Part shown: one piece after another, positions 10,091-20,484 of the stretch | Layout: each line of letters starts with the position of its first letter | How positions within the stretch are numbered: position 1 is the first letter of the stretch | Source: Lachancea thermotolerans CBS 6340 | Taxonomy: Eukaryota > Ascomycota > Saccharomycetes > Saccharomycetales > Saccharomycetaceae | Assembly: GCF_000142805.1 (NCBI RefSeq) | Contig: NC_013078.1 | Coordinates: 372,001 to 436,000, forward strand | Reading direction: 5' to 3' | Length of the DNA: 64,000 bases | Notes under the pieces: generated by a model | Database searches by the model: none | Seen by the model: only the letters and a program-made list of their open reading frames with translations | What the model was told of the DNA's origin: nothing | Translations under genes and position numbers: made by a program

Positions 10091-11208
10091 CTTCATAAAA
10101 AAAGTCCGAGATAAGAGAAGGAAACAGTCCAGGCAGTAGAACAAACACTCACCCACGCGATCCGCGAATCAAGTATATCTCTGTAGCGCGCTTATTTTCA
10201 GAGTTTTAATGGCTGTTCAAAAAAATGGGTTCAGAAGGTGCCTGAAAAAGCATATAGAGAACAAATTTAAATTTCAGGAGAGCTCTTCAAATACCAAATC
10301 CAAATTAAGTGTTTCATCTCAGCCATCTAACTGCGTTTGATCTCTGCGGGATGCACCCTGGTTTCTGCGCGGAATAGAATCAGCCCGAACGCTCTGTACT
10401 AAAGTTCCGTGATAAATCACGATTATATATGAGCTACAGCCGTAATCTCGTAACTGGAGAAACGCTGGCAGTGCAGGTCTACTGACAAGAACTTGCTTGT
10501 TAGCCGGTAGCCACAGAACATTCGGCTCCAGAAAAGAACCAAATGCTTGTTGTTTAAATAAGTGCAGTGTGCTAGGCGTGAACTAATGGACTTAGCCACA
10601 CCTCGAGTGCGGCTCCAACAACGTCACAGCCTATCATTTTTGTCCAATATTTTGGCGCCTGTCTCATCTTGCTCCATCCGTCGTAAATGCTATCAAAGTG
10701 TGGACTTCAATTTCGCTGAGCGGCAAAACTGCACCTCCTCCTTTATATATATTAAGCACCAAAGGCTCCACTTACAATCTTCTTAGCAAGGAAAACGGCA
10801 AGAGTTAACCTCCCCCCCTTGAACATAATATAGCGCGGGTACTAACGAGCAAATCTCAAGCCTCTGTCAAAGTTACGGATAATTATTTTGAGCTCCAATT
10901 GCGATTCTCTGATTACGAGTCGATGTGGGGCTAACTCAAGCAAAAATAGCATTTGGCGTTAACGTCAAGAAATTAGCCTGGGCAGGCAATCATGAGGTAT
11001 GGCTAAGATACGCTATGTGTTCTACCAAGATTCAAGCTTCAGATAATTGTGTGAGTAGCGCTCTACAATAAAACACCTATCGAAGGGTTCGAACGCATGC
11101 CATATTGAAACACATGTGACTTATCGTTCAAGATTATACATCATGCCAGTTTTCCGAGAAGATGTGCTGTAGCTGCGAGCTTTTCTAGGTAACGCGTATC
11201 TCTCAGAG

Positions 11209-11309
11209 CTTATCTGTGAGAACGATCTTCCCTGACCACGCCCAGAACTGAGGGAGCCCCTCGTTCACCTTCGCGACTAATTTGGTGAGGGTTCTGGATA
11301 AGGAGATAA
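11209..11309. promoter_or_regulatory. GATA-factor site cluster before GLT1
   Basis: CTTATC lies at 11209-11214, GATAAG at 11297-11302 and GATAA at 11305-11309. GATAAG is the core for Gln3/Gat1, which control nitrogen genes, and GLT1 is nitrogen regulated in S. cerevisiae. The distance to the start codon (about 470-570 bp) is plausible. Function is inferred. Confidence 0.4.
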
Positions 11310-11414
11310 TGCGCTACTATCTAAGGGAACCGTGTCTGATTGGTTGGCGAAGGCCGCTTGAATGCTAGAATATCAAAATTGCGAGTCCGTATCTCGCGGT
11401 ACGGGGCGGAGACG

Positions 11415-11460
11415 AAAGGGCAGCACCGAAGAGCAGCGCCAAAAGGGCAGCGCCGAAGAG
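11415..11460 (+). repeat. Direct repeat in a GC-rich promoter block
   Basis: Two 19-bp copies, 11415-11433 and 11442-11460, differ at one position (core GGGCAGC then A or G, then CCGAAGAG). They stand in a short GC-rich block that contrasts with the surrounding AT-rich promoter. The role is unknown. Confidence 0.5.
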
Positions 11461-11665
11461 GCGGCCCCGAAAGGCTATATATGTGGATAGAGAAGGCGGT
11501 TTGGGAGTCGGGCGGCATCATGAGGGGGTCGTTGTGGAAAGATTTTTCTGTTTAACGACAATTCTAGCGGCTTTAACATTTGTCCCTAAGGCGCGAAGTG
11601 GACATATCTTGAAGCATCAGCGGGCGTTAGTCGAAAAACTTTTTAAAAACAGACTTTAAACGTTT

Positions 11666-11672
11666 TGACTCA
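11666..11672. promoter_or_regulatory. Gcn4-type site TGACTCA before GLT1
   Basis: A perfect TGACTCA core lies 108-114 bp upstream of the chosen GLT1 ATG. Gcn4 is known to activate GLT1 in S. cerevisiae. Confidence 0.55.
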
Positions 11673-11779
11673 ATTAAGAGCTAACGAAATATCACACAAA
11701 CTAGCCTTTGAGTCTTGAAAAGGAGTCGTATTTTATTCTCCTTAAAGCCCGTGACGCAATACATACTCCGAACCCTTCA

Positions 11780-14700
11780 ATGCTGCGCTCGGACGAGTTT
11801 GATCCGCTGCAAGAGGCATATGATGGAGGCATGCCCCTAGACACAAGGCGTATGCACAGTGACGATAGCGACATCAACGGGTTTGGTGCTTCTTCTAAAG
11901 ATTCACAGTTCTGGGCAGATGCCATCCCCGGCAAGCAGGGGCTTTATGACCCTGAATACGAGCGCGATGCGTGTGGTGTGGGTTTCGTGGCCAACATTAA
12001 AGGTGCGCAATCTCACAAAATCGTCTCTGATGCCCGCTACTTGCTTTGCAATATGACACACAGAGGTGCCGTGTCCTCCGGTGGAAATGGTGACGGAGCT
12101 GGTATCCTCGTAGGCATCCCACACGAGTTCATGAAGCGTGAATTCAGGCTCGACAGCGGCATCGAAATACCCGCCGCTGGTCAGTACGCTACCGGTAACT
12201 TTTTTTTCAAGAAAGATGCACCCGAGACCCTCGAAGCATCCAAGCGCACTTTTGAGAGCCTTGCTGAGTCACTAGGGCTCTTGGTTCTTGGATGGCGTTC
12301 TGTCCCAAGAGACTCTTCGATTCTCGGCGCGGTCGCTTTGTCGAGAGAGCCAGCTATTTTTCAGCCCCTTGTCGTACTACAAGAAGCTCACCACGAGCAA
12401 CAGCCTATCTCTGCTCAAGACTTCAGAGAGAAATTCGATGTCAAATTCCAGACGCAGCTGTACATCCTGCGGAAGCAAGCATCATCAGCTATTGGCCTAC
12501 AAAACTGGTTTTACGCGTGTTCGCTGAACCCTAGAACCATCGTATACAAGGGTCAGCTAACCCCAACCCAAGTGTACCAATATTATCATGATCTAACTAA
12601 TGCACACTTTGAGTCCCATATGGCTTTGGTTCACTCGCGTTTTTCCACGAACACTTTTCCTTCTTGGGACAGAGCACAGCCTCTAAGATGGATTGCACAC
12701 AACGGTGAAATCAACACCCTGCGCGGCAACAAAAACTGGATGCGTGCTCGTGAAGGTGTTATGGCTTCTGAGACTTTTGGAGAGCAACTTGACAAGCTAT
12801 ACCCAATTATCGAGGAAGGAGGCTCCGACTCTGCCGCTCTGGACAACGTGCTGGAACTTTTGGTTATTAACGGTGCGTTGTCACTGCCAGAGGCTATAAT
12901 GATGATGGTTCCTGAAGCTTACCACAAAGATATGGATTCCAACTTAAAAGCATGGTTCGATTGGAGTGCGTGCTTAATGGAGCCATGGGATGGTCCAGCA
13001 CTGTTGACTTTTACTGACGGACGTTACTGTGGTGCTATGCTAGACAGAAATGGTCTAAGACCATGCCGTTACTACATCACCTCTGATGACCGCGTCATTT
13101 GCGCGTCCGAGGTTGGTGTGATTCCTGTTGATAACTCATTGGTTGTTCAAAAAGGTAAGTTGAAGCCAGGCGACATGTTGTTGGTGGACACCGACTTGGG
13201 GGAGATGGTTGACACCAAAAAGTTGAAATCCACTTTCTCGAAGAAGCGTGACTACAAGTCTTGGCTATCAAAATTAATCAAGCTTGAGGATCTGCTTGTG
13301 AAGACCCAAAAATACATCCCAGATTCGTTCCTGAGCGACCGCCACGCATCTCTGAAAGCTCAGCAGGATCCTAGACTTCTGGCAATGGGCTACACATTCG
13401 AACAAGTTTCGATGGTCCTGATTCCTATGGCTCTTGGAAGCAAGGAAGCATTGGGCTCCATGGGTAACGACGCTCCACTGGCTTGCTTGAATGAAAATCC
13501 AGTTTTGATCTATGACTATTTCAGACAGCTGTTTGCGCAAGTTACAAACCCTCCTATTGATCCTATTCGTGAAGCTAACGTGATGTCGTTGGAATGCTAC
13601 GTTGGTCCACAAGGCAATCTTTTGGAGGTTCATCCTTCTCAGTGTGACAGGCTACTTCTCCATTCTCCTATCTTGCAATGGAGAGAGTTTGAAGCTATAA
13701 AGAATATAGAGAAAGCGCACCCAGCGTGGTCTGTTGCTGACATTGACATTACTTTTGAGAAGTCGCAAGGATTGCTAGGCTACACTTCTACGATTGAACG
13801 CATTACGCACCAAGCTTCTGAGGCCATTGAGCAAGGGAAGCGTATTATTATGATCTCTGACAGGAGAATGGGCCCGGACCGGGTGCCGCTATCGTCTCTA
13901 ATTGCAGTTGGTGCAATTCATCACCATTTGATTAGAAATAAGCAACGTTCGCAGGTTGCGTTGATATTGGAAACTGGTGAAGCCAGAGAAGTTCACCACT
14001 TCTGTGTGCTTTTGGGCTACGGTTGTGATGGTATCTTCCCATACCTGGCAATGGAAACATTGGTCAGAATGAACCAAGAGGATTTGGTTCGCAATGTCGA
14101 AAACGACGATATCGATATCGACGACACAACGCTTTTGGAAAACTACAAGCATGCCATCGATGGTGGTATTTTGAAGGTTATGTCTAAAATGGGTATTTCA
14201 ACATTGGCTTCTTATAAGGGTGCTCAGATCTTTGAGGCACTAGGTGTGGACAACACAGTCGTTGATTTGTGTTTCGCTGGTACTGCCTCTCGTATTCAGG
14301 GTGTGACTTTTGAGTACATTGCGCAGGATGCGTTCTCCATGCACGAGCGTGGATTCCCAAGCAGATTCACCATTAGTAAATCTGTCAACTTGCCTGAAAG
14401 CGGTGAATACCACTGGAGAGACGGCGGTGCAAAACACATAAATGACCCTACGGCAATTGCCTCATTGCAGGACTCCGTCAGAAACAAGAATTCAAACGCT
14501 TGGGAAATGTACGTGAAGAAAGAGATGGAATCTATCAGAGACTGTACCTTAAGAGGTCTGTTAGAGCTTGACTTCGAAAACTCAGAGAGTATCCCTCTAG
14601 AGCAAGTTGAACCCTGGACCGAGATCGCTAGAAGGTTTGCTACTGGTGCTATGTCTTACGGTTCGATCTCTATGGAAGCGCATTCTACGCTTGCCGTTGC

Positions 14701-17700
14701 CATGAACAGACTAGGTGCTAAATCCAATTGTGGTGAAGGTGGTGAAGACGCCGAACGCTCTATCGTTCATTCGAATGGTGACACTATGAGATCAGCTATT
14801 AAGCAAGTGGCCTCCGCTAGATTTGGTGTAACATCCCACTACTTGTCTGATGCGGATGAAATTCAAATCAAAATTGCTCAAGGTGCCAAGCCTGGTGAGG
14901 GTGGTGAACTACCAGCTCACAAGGTTTCTCCAGACATTGCTAAGACAAGACACTCAACACCTTACGTTGGGTTGATTTCTCCCCCACCTCATCACGATAT
15001 TTACTCTATCGAGGATTTGAAACAGCTGATTTATGACTTGAAATGCTCTAACCCAAGAGCAGGAATTTCTGTCAAGCTTGTTTCTGAGGTTGGTGTTGGT
15101 ATCGTCGCTTCAGGTGTTGCCAAGGCCAAGGCAGACCACATTTTGGTTTCAGGACACGACGGTGGTACTGGTGCCTCTAGATGGACTGGTATCAAATACG
15201 CTGGTCTACCATGGGAGTTGGGTCTAGCCGAGACTCACCAAACCTTAGTATTGAATGACTTGAGACGCAATGTTGTGGTTCAGACGGACGGTCAACTTAG
15301 AACCGGTTTTGATATCGCAGTCGCAGTCCTACTGGGTGCTGAATCTTTCACGCTGGCAACTGTGCCATTGATAGCCATGGGATGTATCATGCTGAGAAAA
15401 TGTCACCTGAACGCATGCGCTGTTGGTATTGCTACGCAAGACCCTCTTCTGAGAGAGAAGTTCAAAGGTCAGCCCGAGCACGTTATCAACTTCTTCTACT
15501 ATTTGATCCAAGATTTGCGTAAAATCATGGCCAAGCTTGGTTTCCGTACCATTGATGAGATGGTAGGACACTCCGAGAAACTAAGAAAAAGAGAAAACGT
15601 GAACACCAAGGCTATCAACATCGATCTGTCTCCAATCTTGACACCTGCTCACGTCATTCGTCCTGGCGTCGCTACCAAGTTCACCAAGAAGCAAGACCAC
15701 AGACTTCACACGCGTCTAGACAACAAGCTGATTGATGAAGCTGAAATTACTTTAGACCGTGGTCTACCCGTCAACATTGACGCAACTATTATCAACACCG
15801 ACCGTGCTTTGGGCTCAACTTTATCCTACAGAATTTCGAAAAAGTTCGGTGAGGAAGGTTTGCCACAAGACACTGTTGTGGTTAATATCGAGGGGTCTGC
15901 AGGCCAGTCATTTGGTGCATTTTTGGCTTCTGGTATCACTTTTATTCTGGATGGTGATGCTAACGATTACGTCGGGAAGGGTCTATCAGGAGGTAGGTTG
16001 ATTATCAGACCTCCACCCGACTCAAGATTCAAGAGCGACGAAAACGTTATTCTTGGTAACACATGTTTCTACGGTGCAACGTCCGGTACCGCATTCATTT
16101 CTGGTGTCGCGGGTGAACGTTTCTGTGTTCGTAACTCGGGTGCAACCATTGTGGTGGAGAAAATCAAGGGTAACAACGCCTTCGAATACATGACCGGTGG
16201 TCGTGCCGTTGTCCTTTCTCAAATGGAGTCCCTGAATGCTTTTTCAGGTGCCACGGGTGGTATTGCCTACTGTTTGACCTCTGACTACGACGACTTTGTG
16301 GGGAAGATCAATACCGAGAGCGTTGAGCTTCAAGGTTTGATTGACCCAGTTGAAATTGCCTTCGTGAAGAACTTGATTCAAGAGCACTACAACTACACAA
16401 AATCCGAGCTTGCTGCAAGGATCTTGGGCAACTTTAACCACTACTTGAAGAACTTCGTTAAAGTCATTCCAACTGACTACAAGAAAGTTTTGGAAAAGGA
16501 TGCCGAGGAGAAGGCCAAGTTGAAGCAGAAAAACACTGCCAATTTCTTGAAGAAGTTTAACTCAGGGACTGACCTCAAATCAGATGTCACAAATGGTGAG
16601 GTCGATGCAATCAGAGAAGCTAAGAAGAAGGCTGTCAGGAACATCAGTCATAAGGCTACTTTGGCTGAGCCTAAGGTTCAAGACCTGGAGGATGCGGTGA
16701 ATGATATTGAGCAGTTGGAGAAGAATGGCGAAAAAATCCAAAAGACTCGTGGTTTCATGCTGTACAAGCTGCGCCACGAGAAATATCGCCATGCTTCTGC
16801 TAGAACCAAAGACTGGAAAGAGCTTTCCGCATGTGTAACCAAGAAAGACGCCAAGTACCAAACTGCGAGATGTATGGACTGTGGTGTTCCCTTCTGTACT
16901 TCCGATACAGGTTGCCCAATCTCCAACGTGATTCCAAAGTTCAATGAGTTGGTCTTCAAAAACCAATGGAAGTTGGCCTTGGATAAACTTTTGGAAACCA
17001 ACAACTTCCCAGAGTTTACCGGAAGAGTTTGCCCAGCGCCTTGCCAGGGTTCCTGTACTCTTGGTATTATTGACGACCCTGTTGGTATCAAGTCCATTGA
17101 GAGACTGATTATCGATAACGGTTTCAAGGAGGGGTGGATCCAGCCTTGCCCACCAGAGGTTCGTACCGGACGCAACATTGCGATTATCGGTTCGGGCCCT
17201 GCTGGTTTGGCGTGTGCTGACCAGTTAAACAGAGCCGGTCACTCGGTCACTGTTTATGAAAGAGCTGACCGTTGCGGTGGTCTCTTGATGTACGGTATCC
17301 CCAACATGAAGCTGGACAAGAAGATTGTTCAACGTCGTGTTGACCTGATGGCAGCTGAAGGTGTTGAGTTTGTCACTAGCGTTGAGATTGGCAAAGACAT
17401 CACAGTTGAACAGCTGAAGGCGCAGAACGACGCAGTTGTCTACGCAATCGGTTCTACTATCCCTAGAGACCTGAGAATCCCAGGCCGTGACCTCAAGAAC
17501 ATTGACTTCGCTATGTCGTTGCTTACCGCCAATACCAAGGCTTTGTTGAGCAAAGACCTAGAGACGATTCGTCAGCAAATCAGCGGCAAGAAGGTGATTG
17601 TCATTGGTGGAGGTGACACTGGTAACGACTGTTTGGGTACTTCCGTGAGACACGGTGCTGCTTCAGTTATCAACTTTGAATTGCTGCCACAGCCACCCAA

Positions 17701-18259
17701 CGAACGTGCTAGCGACAACCCTTGGCCACAATGGCCCCGTGTGATGAGAGTTGACTACGGCCATGCCGAGGTCAAGGCTCACTACGGAAGAGACCCACGT
17801 GAGTACTGTATCTTGTCGAAGGAGTTTATCGGCAACGAAGAGGGCGAAGTGAAAGCCATCAGAACCGTGCGTGTGGAGTGGAAGAGATCTGAATCGGGTG
17901 TGTGGCAGATGGTGGAAGTACCAGGCAGCGAAGAGATCTACGAGGCCGATGTTGTCTTGCTGTCAATGGGTTTTGTCGGACCTGAGCTGTTCGAAGACCC
18001 TAGCGTGGTGAAGACCAAGAGAGGCACCATCAACACCGTGTCGGACGCCTCCTACTCGGTGGACGACGGCAAGGTGTTTGCTGCCGGTGACTGCAGACGC
18101 GGACAGTCGCTGATTGTGTGGGCCATCCAGGAGGGCAGAAAGTGCGCCACTTCTGTCGACAGTTTCCTGATGGGATCCACGAGTTTGCCAGGCAACGGCG
18201 GTATCGTCAAGCGTGACTACCGTCTTCTGGAGGAGCTTGCATCCACAGTCGAAGCCTGA
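11780..18259 (+). CDS. GLT1: NADH-dependent glutamate synthase (GOGAT)
   Basis: The 2159-residue enzyme makes two glutamates from glutamine and 2-oxoglutarate with NADH, and works with glutamine synthetase in ammonium assimilation. Domains in order: a propeptide of about 63 residues; a class II glutaminase starting at Cys64 (ERDACGVGF), the expected N-terminal nucleophile after cleavage; a linker domain; the FMN synthase domain (GEGGEDAERS); a C-x5-C-x4-C iron-sulfur motif near residue 1200; the GXGXG beta-helix; and a fused beta subunit. The beta part has a Cys-rich Fe-S region (ARCMDCG), an FAD motif GSGPAGLACA (about 1805) and an NADH motif GGGDTGNDC (about 1943). The ATG at 11780 gives MLRSDEFDPLQEAY, matching the S. 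cerevisiae start; the frame upstream of it starts only with TTG. Length is close to the S. cerevisiae protein (2145). Confidence 0.97.
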   Translation: MLRSDEFDPLQEAYDGGMPLDTRRMHSDDSDINGFGASSKDSQFWADAIPGKQGLYDPEYERDACGVGFVANIKGAQSHKIVSDARYLLCNMTHRGAVSSGGNGDGAGILVGIPHEFMKREFRLDSGIEIPAAGQYATGNFFFKKDAPETLEASKRTFESLAESLGLLVLGWRSVPRDSSILGAVALSREPAIFQPLVVLQEAHHEQQPISAQDFREKFDVKFQTQLYILRKQASSAIGLQNWFYACSLNPRTIVYKGQLTPTQVYQYYHDLTNAHFESHMALVHSRFSTNTFPSWDRAQPLRWIAHNGEINTLRGNKNWMRAREGVMASETFGEQLDKLYPIIEEGGSDSAALDNVLELLVINGALSLPEAIMMMVPEAYHKDMDSNLKAWFDWSACLMEPWDGPALLTFTDGRYCGAMLDRNGLRPCRYYITSDDRVICASEVGVIPVDNSLVVQKGKLKPGDMLLVDTDLGEMVDTKKLKSTFSKKRDYKSWLSKLIKLEDLLVKTQKYIPDSFLSDRHASLKAQQDPRLLAMGYTFEQVSMVLIPMALGSKEALGSMGNDAPLACLNENPVLIYDYFRQLFAQVTNPPIDPIREANVMSLECYVGPQGNLLEVHPSQCDRLLLHSPILQWREFEAIKNIEKAHPAWSVADIDITFEKSQGLLGYTSTIERITHQASEAIEQGKRIIMISDRRMGPDRVPLSSLIAVGAIHHHLIRNKQRSQVALILETGEAREVHHFCVLLGYGCDGIFPYLAMETLVRMNQEDLVRNVENDDIDIDDTTLLENYKHAIDGGILKVMSKMGISTLASYKGAQIFEALGVDNTVVDLCFAGTASRIQGVTFEYIAQDAFSMHERGFPSRFTISKSVNLPESGEYHWRDGGAKHINDPTAIASLQDSVRNKNSNAWEMYVKKEMESIRDCTLRGLLELDFENSESIPLEQVEPWTEIARRFATGAMSYGSISMEAHSTLAVAMNRLGAKSNCGEGGEDAERSIVHSNGDTMRSAIKQVASARFGVTSHYLSDADEIQIKIAQGAKPGEGGELPAHKVSPDIAKTRHSTPYVGLISPPPHHDIYSIEDLKQLIYDLKCSNPRAGISVKLVSEVGVGIVASGVAKAKADHILVSGHDGGTGASRWTGIKYAGLPWELGLAETHQTLVLNDLRRNVVVQTDGQLRTGFDIAVAVLLGAESFTLATVPLIAMGCIMLRKCHLNACAVGIATQDPLLREKFKGQPEHVINFFYYLIQDLRKIMAKLGFRTIDEMVGHSEKLRKRENVNTKAINIDLSPILTPAHVIRPGVATKFTKKQDHRLHTRLDNKLIDEAEITLDRGLPVNIDATIINTDRALGSTLSYRISKKFGEEGLPQDTVVVNIEGSAGQSFGAFLASGITFILDGDANDYVGKGLSGGRLIIRPPPDSRFKSDENVILGNTCFYGATSGTAFISGVAGERFCVRNSGATIVVEKIKGNNAFEYMTGGRAVVLSQMESLNAFSGATGGIAYCLTSDYDDFVGKINTESVELQGLIDPVEIAFVKNLIQEHYNYTKSELAARILGNFNHYLKNFVKVIPTDYKKVLEKDAEEKAKLKQKNTANFLKKFNSGTDLKSDVTNGEVDAIREAKKKAVRNISHKATLAEPKVQDLEDAVNDIEQLEKNGEKIQKTRGFMLYKLRHEKYRHASARTKDWKELSACVTKKDAKYQTARCMDCGVPFCTSDTGCPISNVIPKFNELVFKNQWKLALDKLLETNNFPEFTGRVCPAPCQGSCTLGIIDDPVGIKSIERLIIDNGFKEGWIQPCPPEVRTGRNIAIIGSGPAGLACADQLNRAGHSVTVYERADRCGGLLMYGIPNMKLDKKIVQRRVDLMAAEGVEFVTSVEIGKDITVEQLKAQNDAVVYAIGSTIPRDLRIPGRDLKNIDFAMSLLTANTKALLSKDLETIRQQISGKKVIVIGGGDTGNDCLGTSVRHGAASVINFELLPQPPNERASDNPWPQWPRVMRVDYGHAEVKAHYGRDPREYCILSKEFIGNEEGEVKAIRTVRVEWKRSESGVWQMVEVPGSEEIYEADVVLLSMGFVGPELFEDPSVVKTKRGTINTVSDASYSVDDGKVFAAGDCRRGQSLIVWAIQEGRKCATSVDSFLMGSTSLPGNGGIVKRDYRLLEELASTVEA

Positions 18260-18459
18260 GCTCCGAGAGCGTCGAGCGTTCCCGAGAGCTATGTATTTAT
18301 TTGTTGTACTTATTTATTAATTAATCACGTATTTATTTATTGCTTGATTTTTGTTGCTGAGCGCGCGCGCTGCGGTATGGTGTATTAACATTACATTATT
18401 GACCTTACATAGAAGAGCGTTCCCCCTTTCTCCGCGCACAGAGAAAGCAAGCGGGGCCG

Positions 18460-18954
18460 CTATGCGAAAAAACCCTTGACCTTTGACCACAGCCCGGGCT
18501 TGGACTGCTTGCCTGACTTGCCGGACTTCTTGGAGCCACGCTCAGATTTCCGGCTGTTGGACGGCGAGAGTATGTTGCCGGCACCTCCTCTGCCGATGCT
18601 GACGGTCTGCGGATGCTCTGACCTGCTTTTTTTGGGCCGCAGACCGCCCTTCTGCGCGTCACCCGAGTGCGCGGAGCGGCCCTGGTCGAGGCTCAGCGGA
18701 GATTCCACGGCCTTGATCACGTCGTCCTCAGGTGCGATTGATATTTCGTCCACGTCCTGCGCCTTGCGCGTCAGCTTGGTGTCGACGTTTTTGTACATAT
18801 TGCCCGCGCCGCCGCGGCCTGTGCTGAACACGGGCTGCAGGATGTTCGGGGTCTGCGAACCCTGGGGTATGATTTTGGGCGAGGGTTTTTCGGACGAGAC
18901 TACCATATTGCCCGCGCCGCCGCGCCCCGTGGAGATGTTAAAGCTGCTGCCCAT
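18460..18954 (-). CDS. PAR32: Par32-like regulator with GRGGAGN repeats
   Basis: The 164-residue protein carries three copies of GRGGAGN (near residues 10, 46 and 119), the hallmark of Par32, and ends in a basic, serine-rich tail finishing WSKVKGFFA. Par32 in S. cerevisiae is phosphorylated after rapamycin treatment and, with Npr1 and TORC1, restrains the ammonium transporters Mep1 and Mep3. This copy is much shorter than S. cerevisiae Par32 (about 295 residues). I chose the ATG at 18954 because the frame upstream of it begins only with GTG and the product then starts MGSSFNISTGRGG. The gene converges on GLT1, as YDL173W does on YDL171C in S. cerevisiae. A small upstream exon cannot be excluded. 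Confidence 0.85.
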   Translation of the reverse strand: MGSSFNISTGRGGAGNMVVSSEKPSPKIIPQGSQTPNILQPVFSTGRGGAGNMYKNVDTKLTRKAQDVDEISIAPEDDVIKAVESPLSLDQGRSAHSGDAQKGGLRPKKSRSEHPQTVSIGRGGAGNILSPSNSRKSERGSKKSGKSGKQSKPGLWSKVKGFFA

Positions 18955-19352
18955 GCTTATGCGGTGAGCTAATGCCAGAAAGTCGCGGGTGTCTATTGAC
19001 CTCGAGATCTCAGCCGGGACTGACGTGCGCCTGGAGCCTTTGCCGTGCGAATATATATACAAGTGTGGCACACTGAGCTAAAAGGGCTTTGAAGGACCCT
19101 TTCGGGGATCGCCCCCAACGACGGCGTGACCTGTCCCTCCGTATCCGGTGATATATTGCACGTGATATTTCATTTCGTGAATTACGATGTTTACGTGCAA
19201 TGTGATGCTTTGCGTTCGTTTGCCGCGACTTGCGTTCGGGCGCGCTTTGCTCATCGAAAAAGAGGTGTGGGCACGCAAGCTCTTGAACTCCTCCTGGGAC
19301 CCAAAGAAAGAACCTGCTGCCCGAGCCCATACGCGCCCTACACACTAGCGAA
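18955..19352. other. Divergent promoter region PAR32/HCR1
   Basis: A 398-bp gap between divergent genes. A TATA-like run, atatatatac, lies at 19051-19060 on the PAR32 side. I see no further gene. Confidence 0.5.
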
Positions 19353-20171
19353 ATGTCCTGGGACGACGAAGACTTTGACTTACCCTCTTCCGCGAAAAAC
19401 GAGCCTGTTCTGGCGTCTTGGGACGACGAGTTCGCCGAGACCAACGACGACGACGACGCCGTGCTGGAGTCGTGGGACGCCGAGCCCGCGGCGGCGTCGG
19501 CCAAGAAGCCCACCGCGCCCGCCAAGAAGCCCGCGGCCAAGAAGGACAAGAAGGACGCGGCCGCTAGCAAGCCGCTGCTGGAGATCGACACGCTCGACGA
19601 GAGCACTCGCCGCGAGCTGCTGCGCAAGGCCGAGGTCGACTCGGACCTGAATAACGCCGCAGACCTCTTCGGCGGGCTCGGCGTCGCCGAAGAGCACCCC
19701 CGCGCGCGCGCGCTGCGCAAGCAGCAGGAGGAAGAGGCCCTGACTCGCCCCGCCGCGCTCACCAAAGACACCCCGCTCGACACCCACCCACTGTTCCAGG
19801 CCGAGTCCAAAAAGGAGTACCAGGAGCTGCGCAAGGCGCTCGCCGCGGCCATCACCCCGCTCAACGAGCGCTCCGCGCTCAACTACTCCTCTGGCCTCGC
19901 CATCGACCTGATTCGCGACGTCGCCAACCCCATGTCCACCGAGTCCATCCGCCAGACCATCGCCACGCTCAACGTTCTCATGAAGGACAAGGAGCGCCAG
20001 GAGAGACTGGCCCGTCTGGCCAAGGTCAAGGGAGGCACCGCCACAGGCGGTGCCGGCAAGAAGAAGGCCAAGGCTACGAGGGCCAACCTTGGCGGAGCCT
20101 TCAAGAAGGACCAGGAGTTCGACCTGGAAACCCCAGCCTTCGACGACTTCGGCGAGGACGACTTCATGTAG
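19353..20171 (+). CDS. HCR1: eIF3j homologue Hcr1
   Basis: The 272-residue acidic protein starts [12 protein letters not shown] and repeats the SWDDEF/SWDAE pattern twice more in the first 50 residues. This N-terminal acidic motif binds eIF3b in eIF3j proteins. A lysine/alanine-rich linker and a helical middle follow, and the protein ends in the acidic DDFGEDDFM. Hcr1 is a loosely bound eIF3 subunit acting in start-site selection, termination/recycling and 20S pre-rRNA processing. The ATG is at 19353; length is close to S. cerevisiae (265). The coding sequence is very GC-rich in third positions. In S. cerevisiae HCR1 (YLR192C) neighbours PEX13 (YLR191W); here DLD1 and an LEA-like gene lie between them. 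Confidence 0.93.
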   Translation: MSWDDEDFDLPSSAKNEPVLASWDDEFAETNDDDDAVLESWDAEPAAASAKKPTAPAKKPAAKKDKKDAAASKPLLEIDTLDESTRRELLRKAEVDSDLNNAADLFGGLGVAEEHPRARALRKQQEEEALTRPAALTKDTPLDTHPLFQAESKKEYQELRKALAAAITPLNERSALNYSSGLAIDLIRDVANPMSTESIRQTIATLNVLMKDKERQERLARLAKVKGGTATGGAGKKKAKATRANLGGAFKKDQEFDLETPAFDDFGEDDFM

Positions 20172-20484
20172 TTCGCGGCCTCGGAGCCCTCATCCATCCG
20201 CATTACGTATATAGAGTTATTACCAACCAGACAGCTACAATTTGTCGGTTTTTAGCACGCTACCAAGGCCACTCAAAGCGAAAGCCCTACGGCATGAGCG
20301 TGGGCGCGAATGTTGCGCGCCGTCGCGATGGGTTGCCGGAGTGTTTTCCGAGCGATATAATTCGCAGCTGAATTGCTATGATGAACGTAGCGCAAGTTTA
20401 AAAGACAATGGGTCCCGGGGTAGGTGGATAAGAAAATGCCAAGACATAGAAGATCAAGGGCTAAGAACCAATTAGAAGTGCGAA
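20172..20484. other. Intergenic region HCR1-DLD1
   Basis: A 313-bp gap between two plus-strand genes, serving as the DLD1 promoter. I see nothing else in it. Confidence 0.5.

Larger units (their letters stand above)
10091..11779. other. Long intergenic region and GLT1 promoter
   Basis: This 1.7-kb stretch holds the GLT1 upstream region. I see GATA and Gcn4-type sites near its 3' end and a small GC-rich block with a direct repeat. I found no convincing gene or tRNA. A 5' remnant or solo LTR of the neighbouring fossil could be hidden here but is not recognisable. Confidence 0.5.

Noticed and set aside
11075-11105. GGTTCGAAC-type T-loop motif suggesting a tRNA
   Set aside because: No A box, anticodon stem or acceptor pairing exists upstream within tRNA distance.
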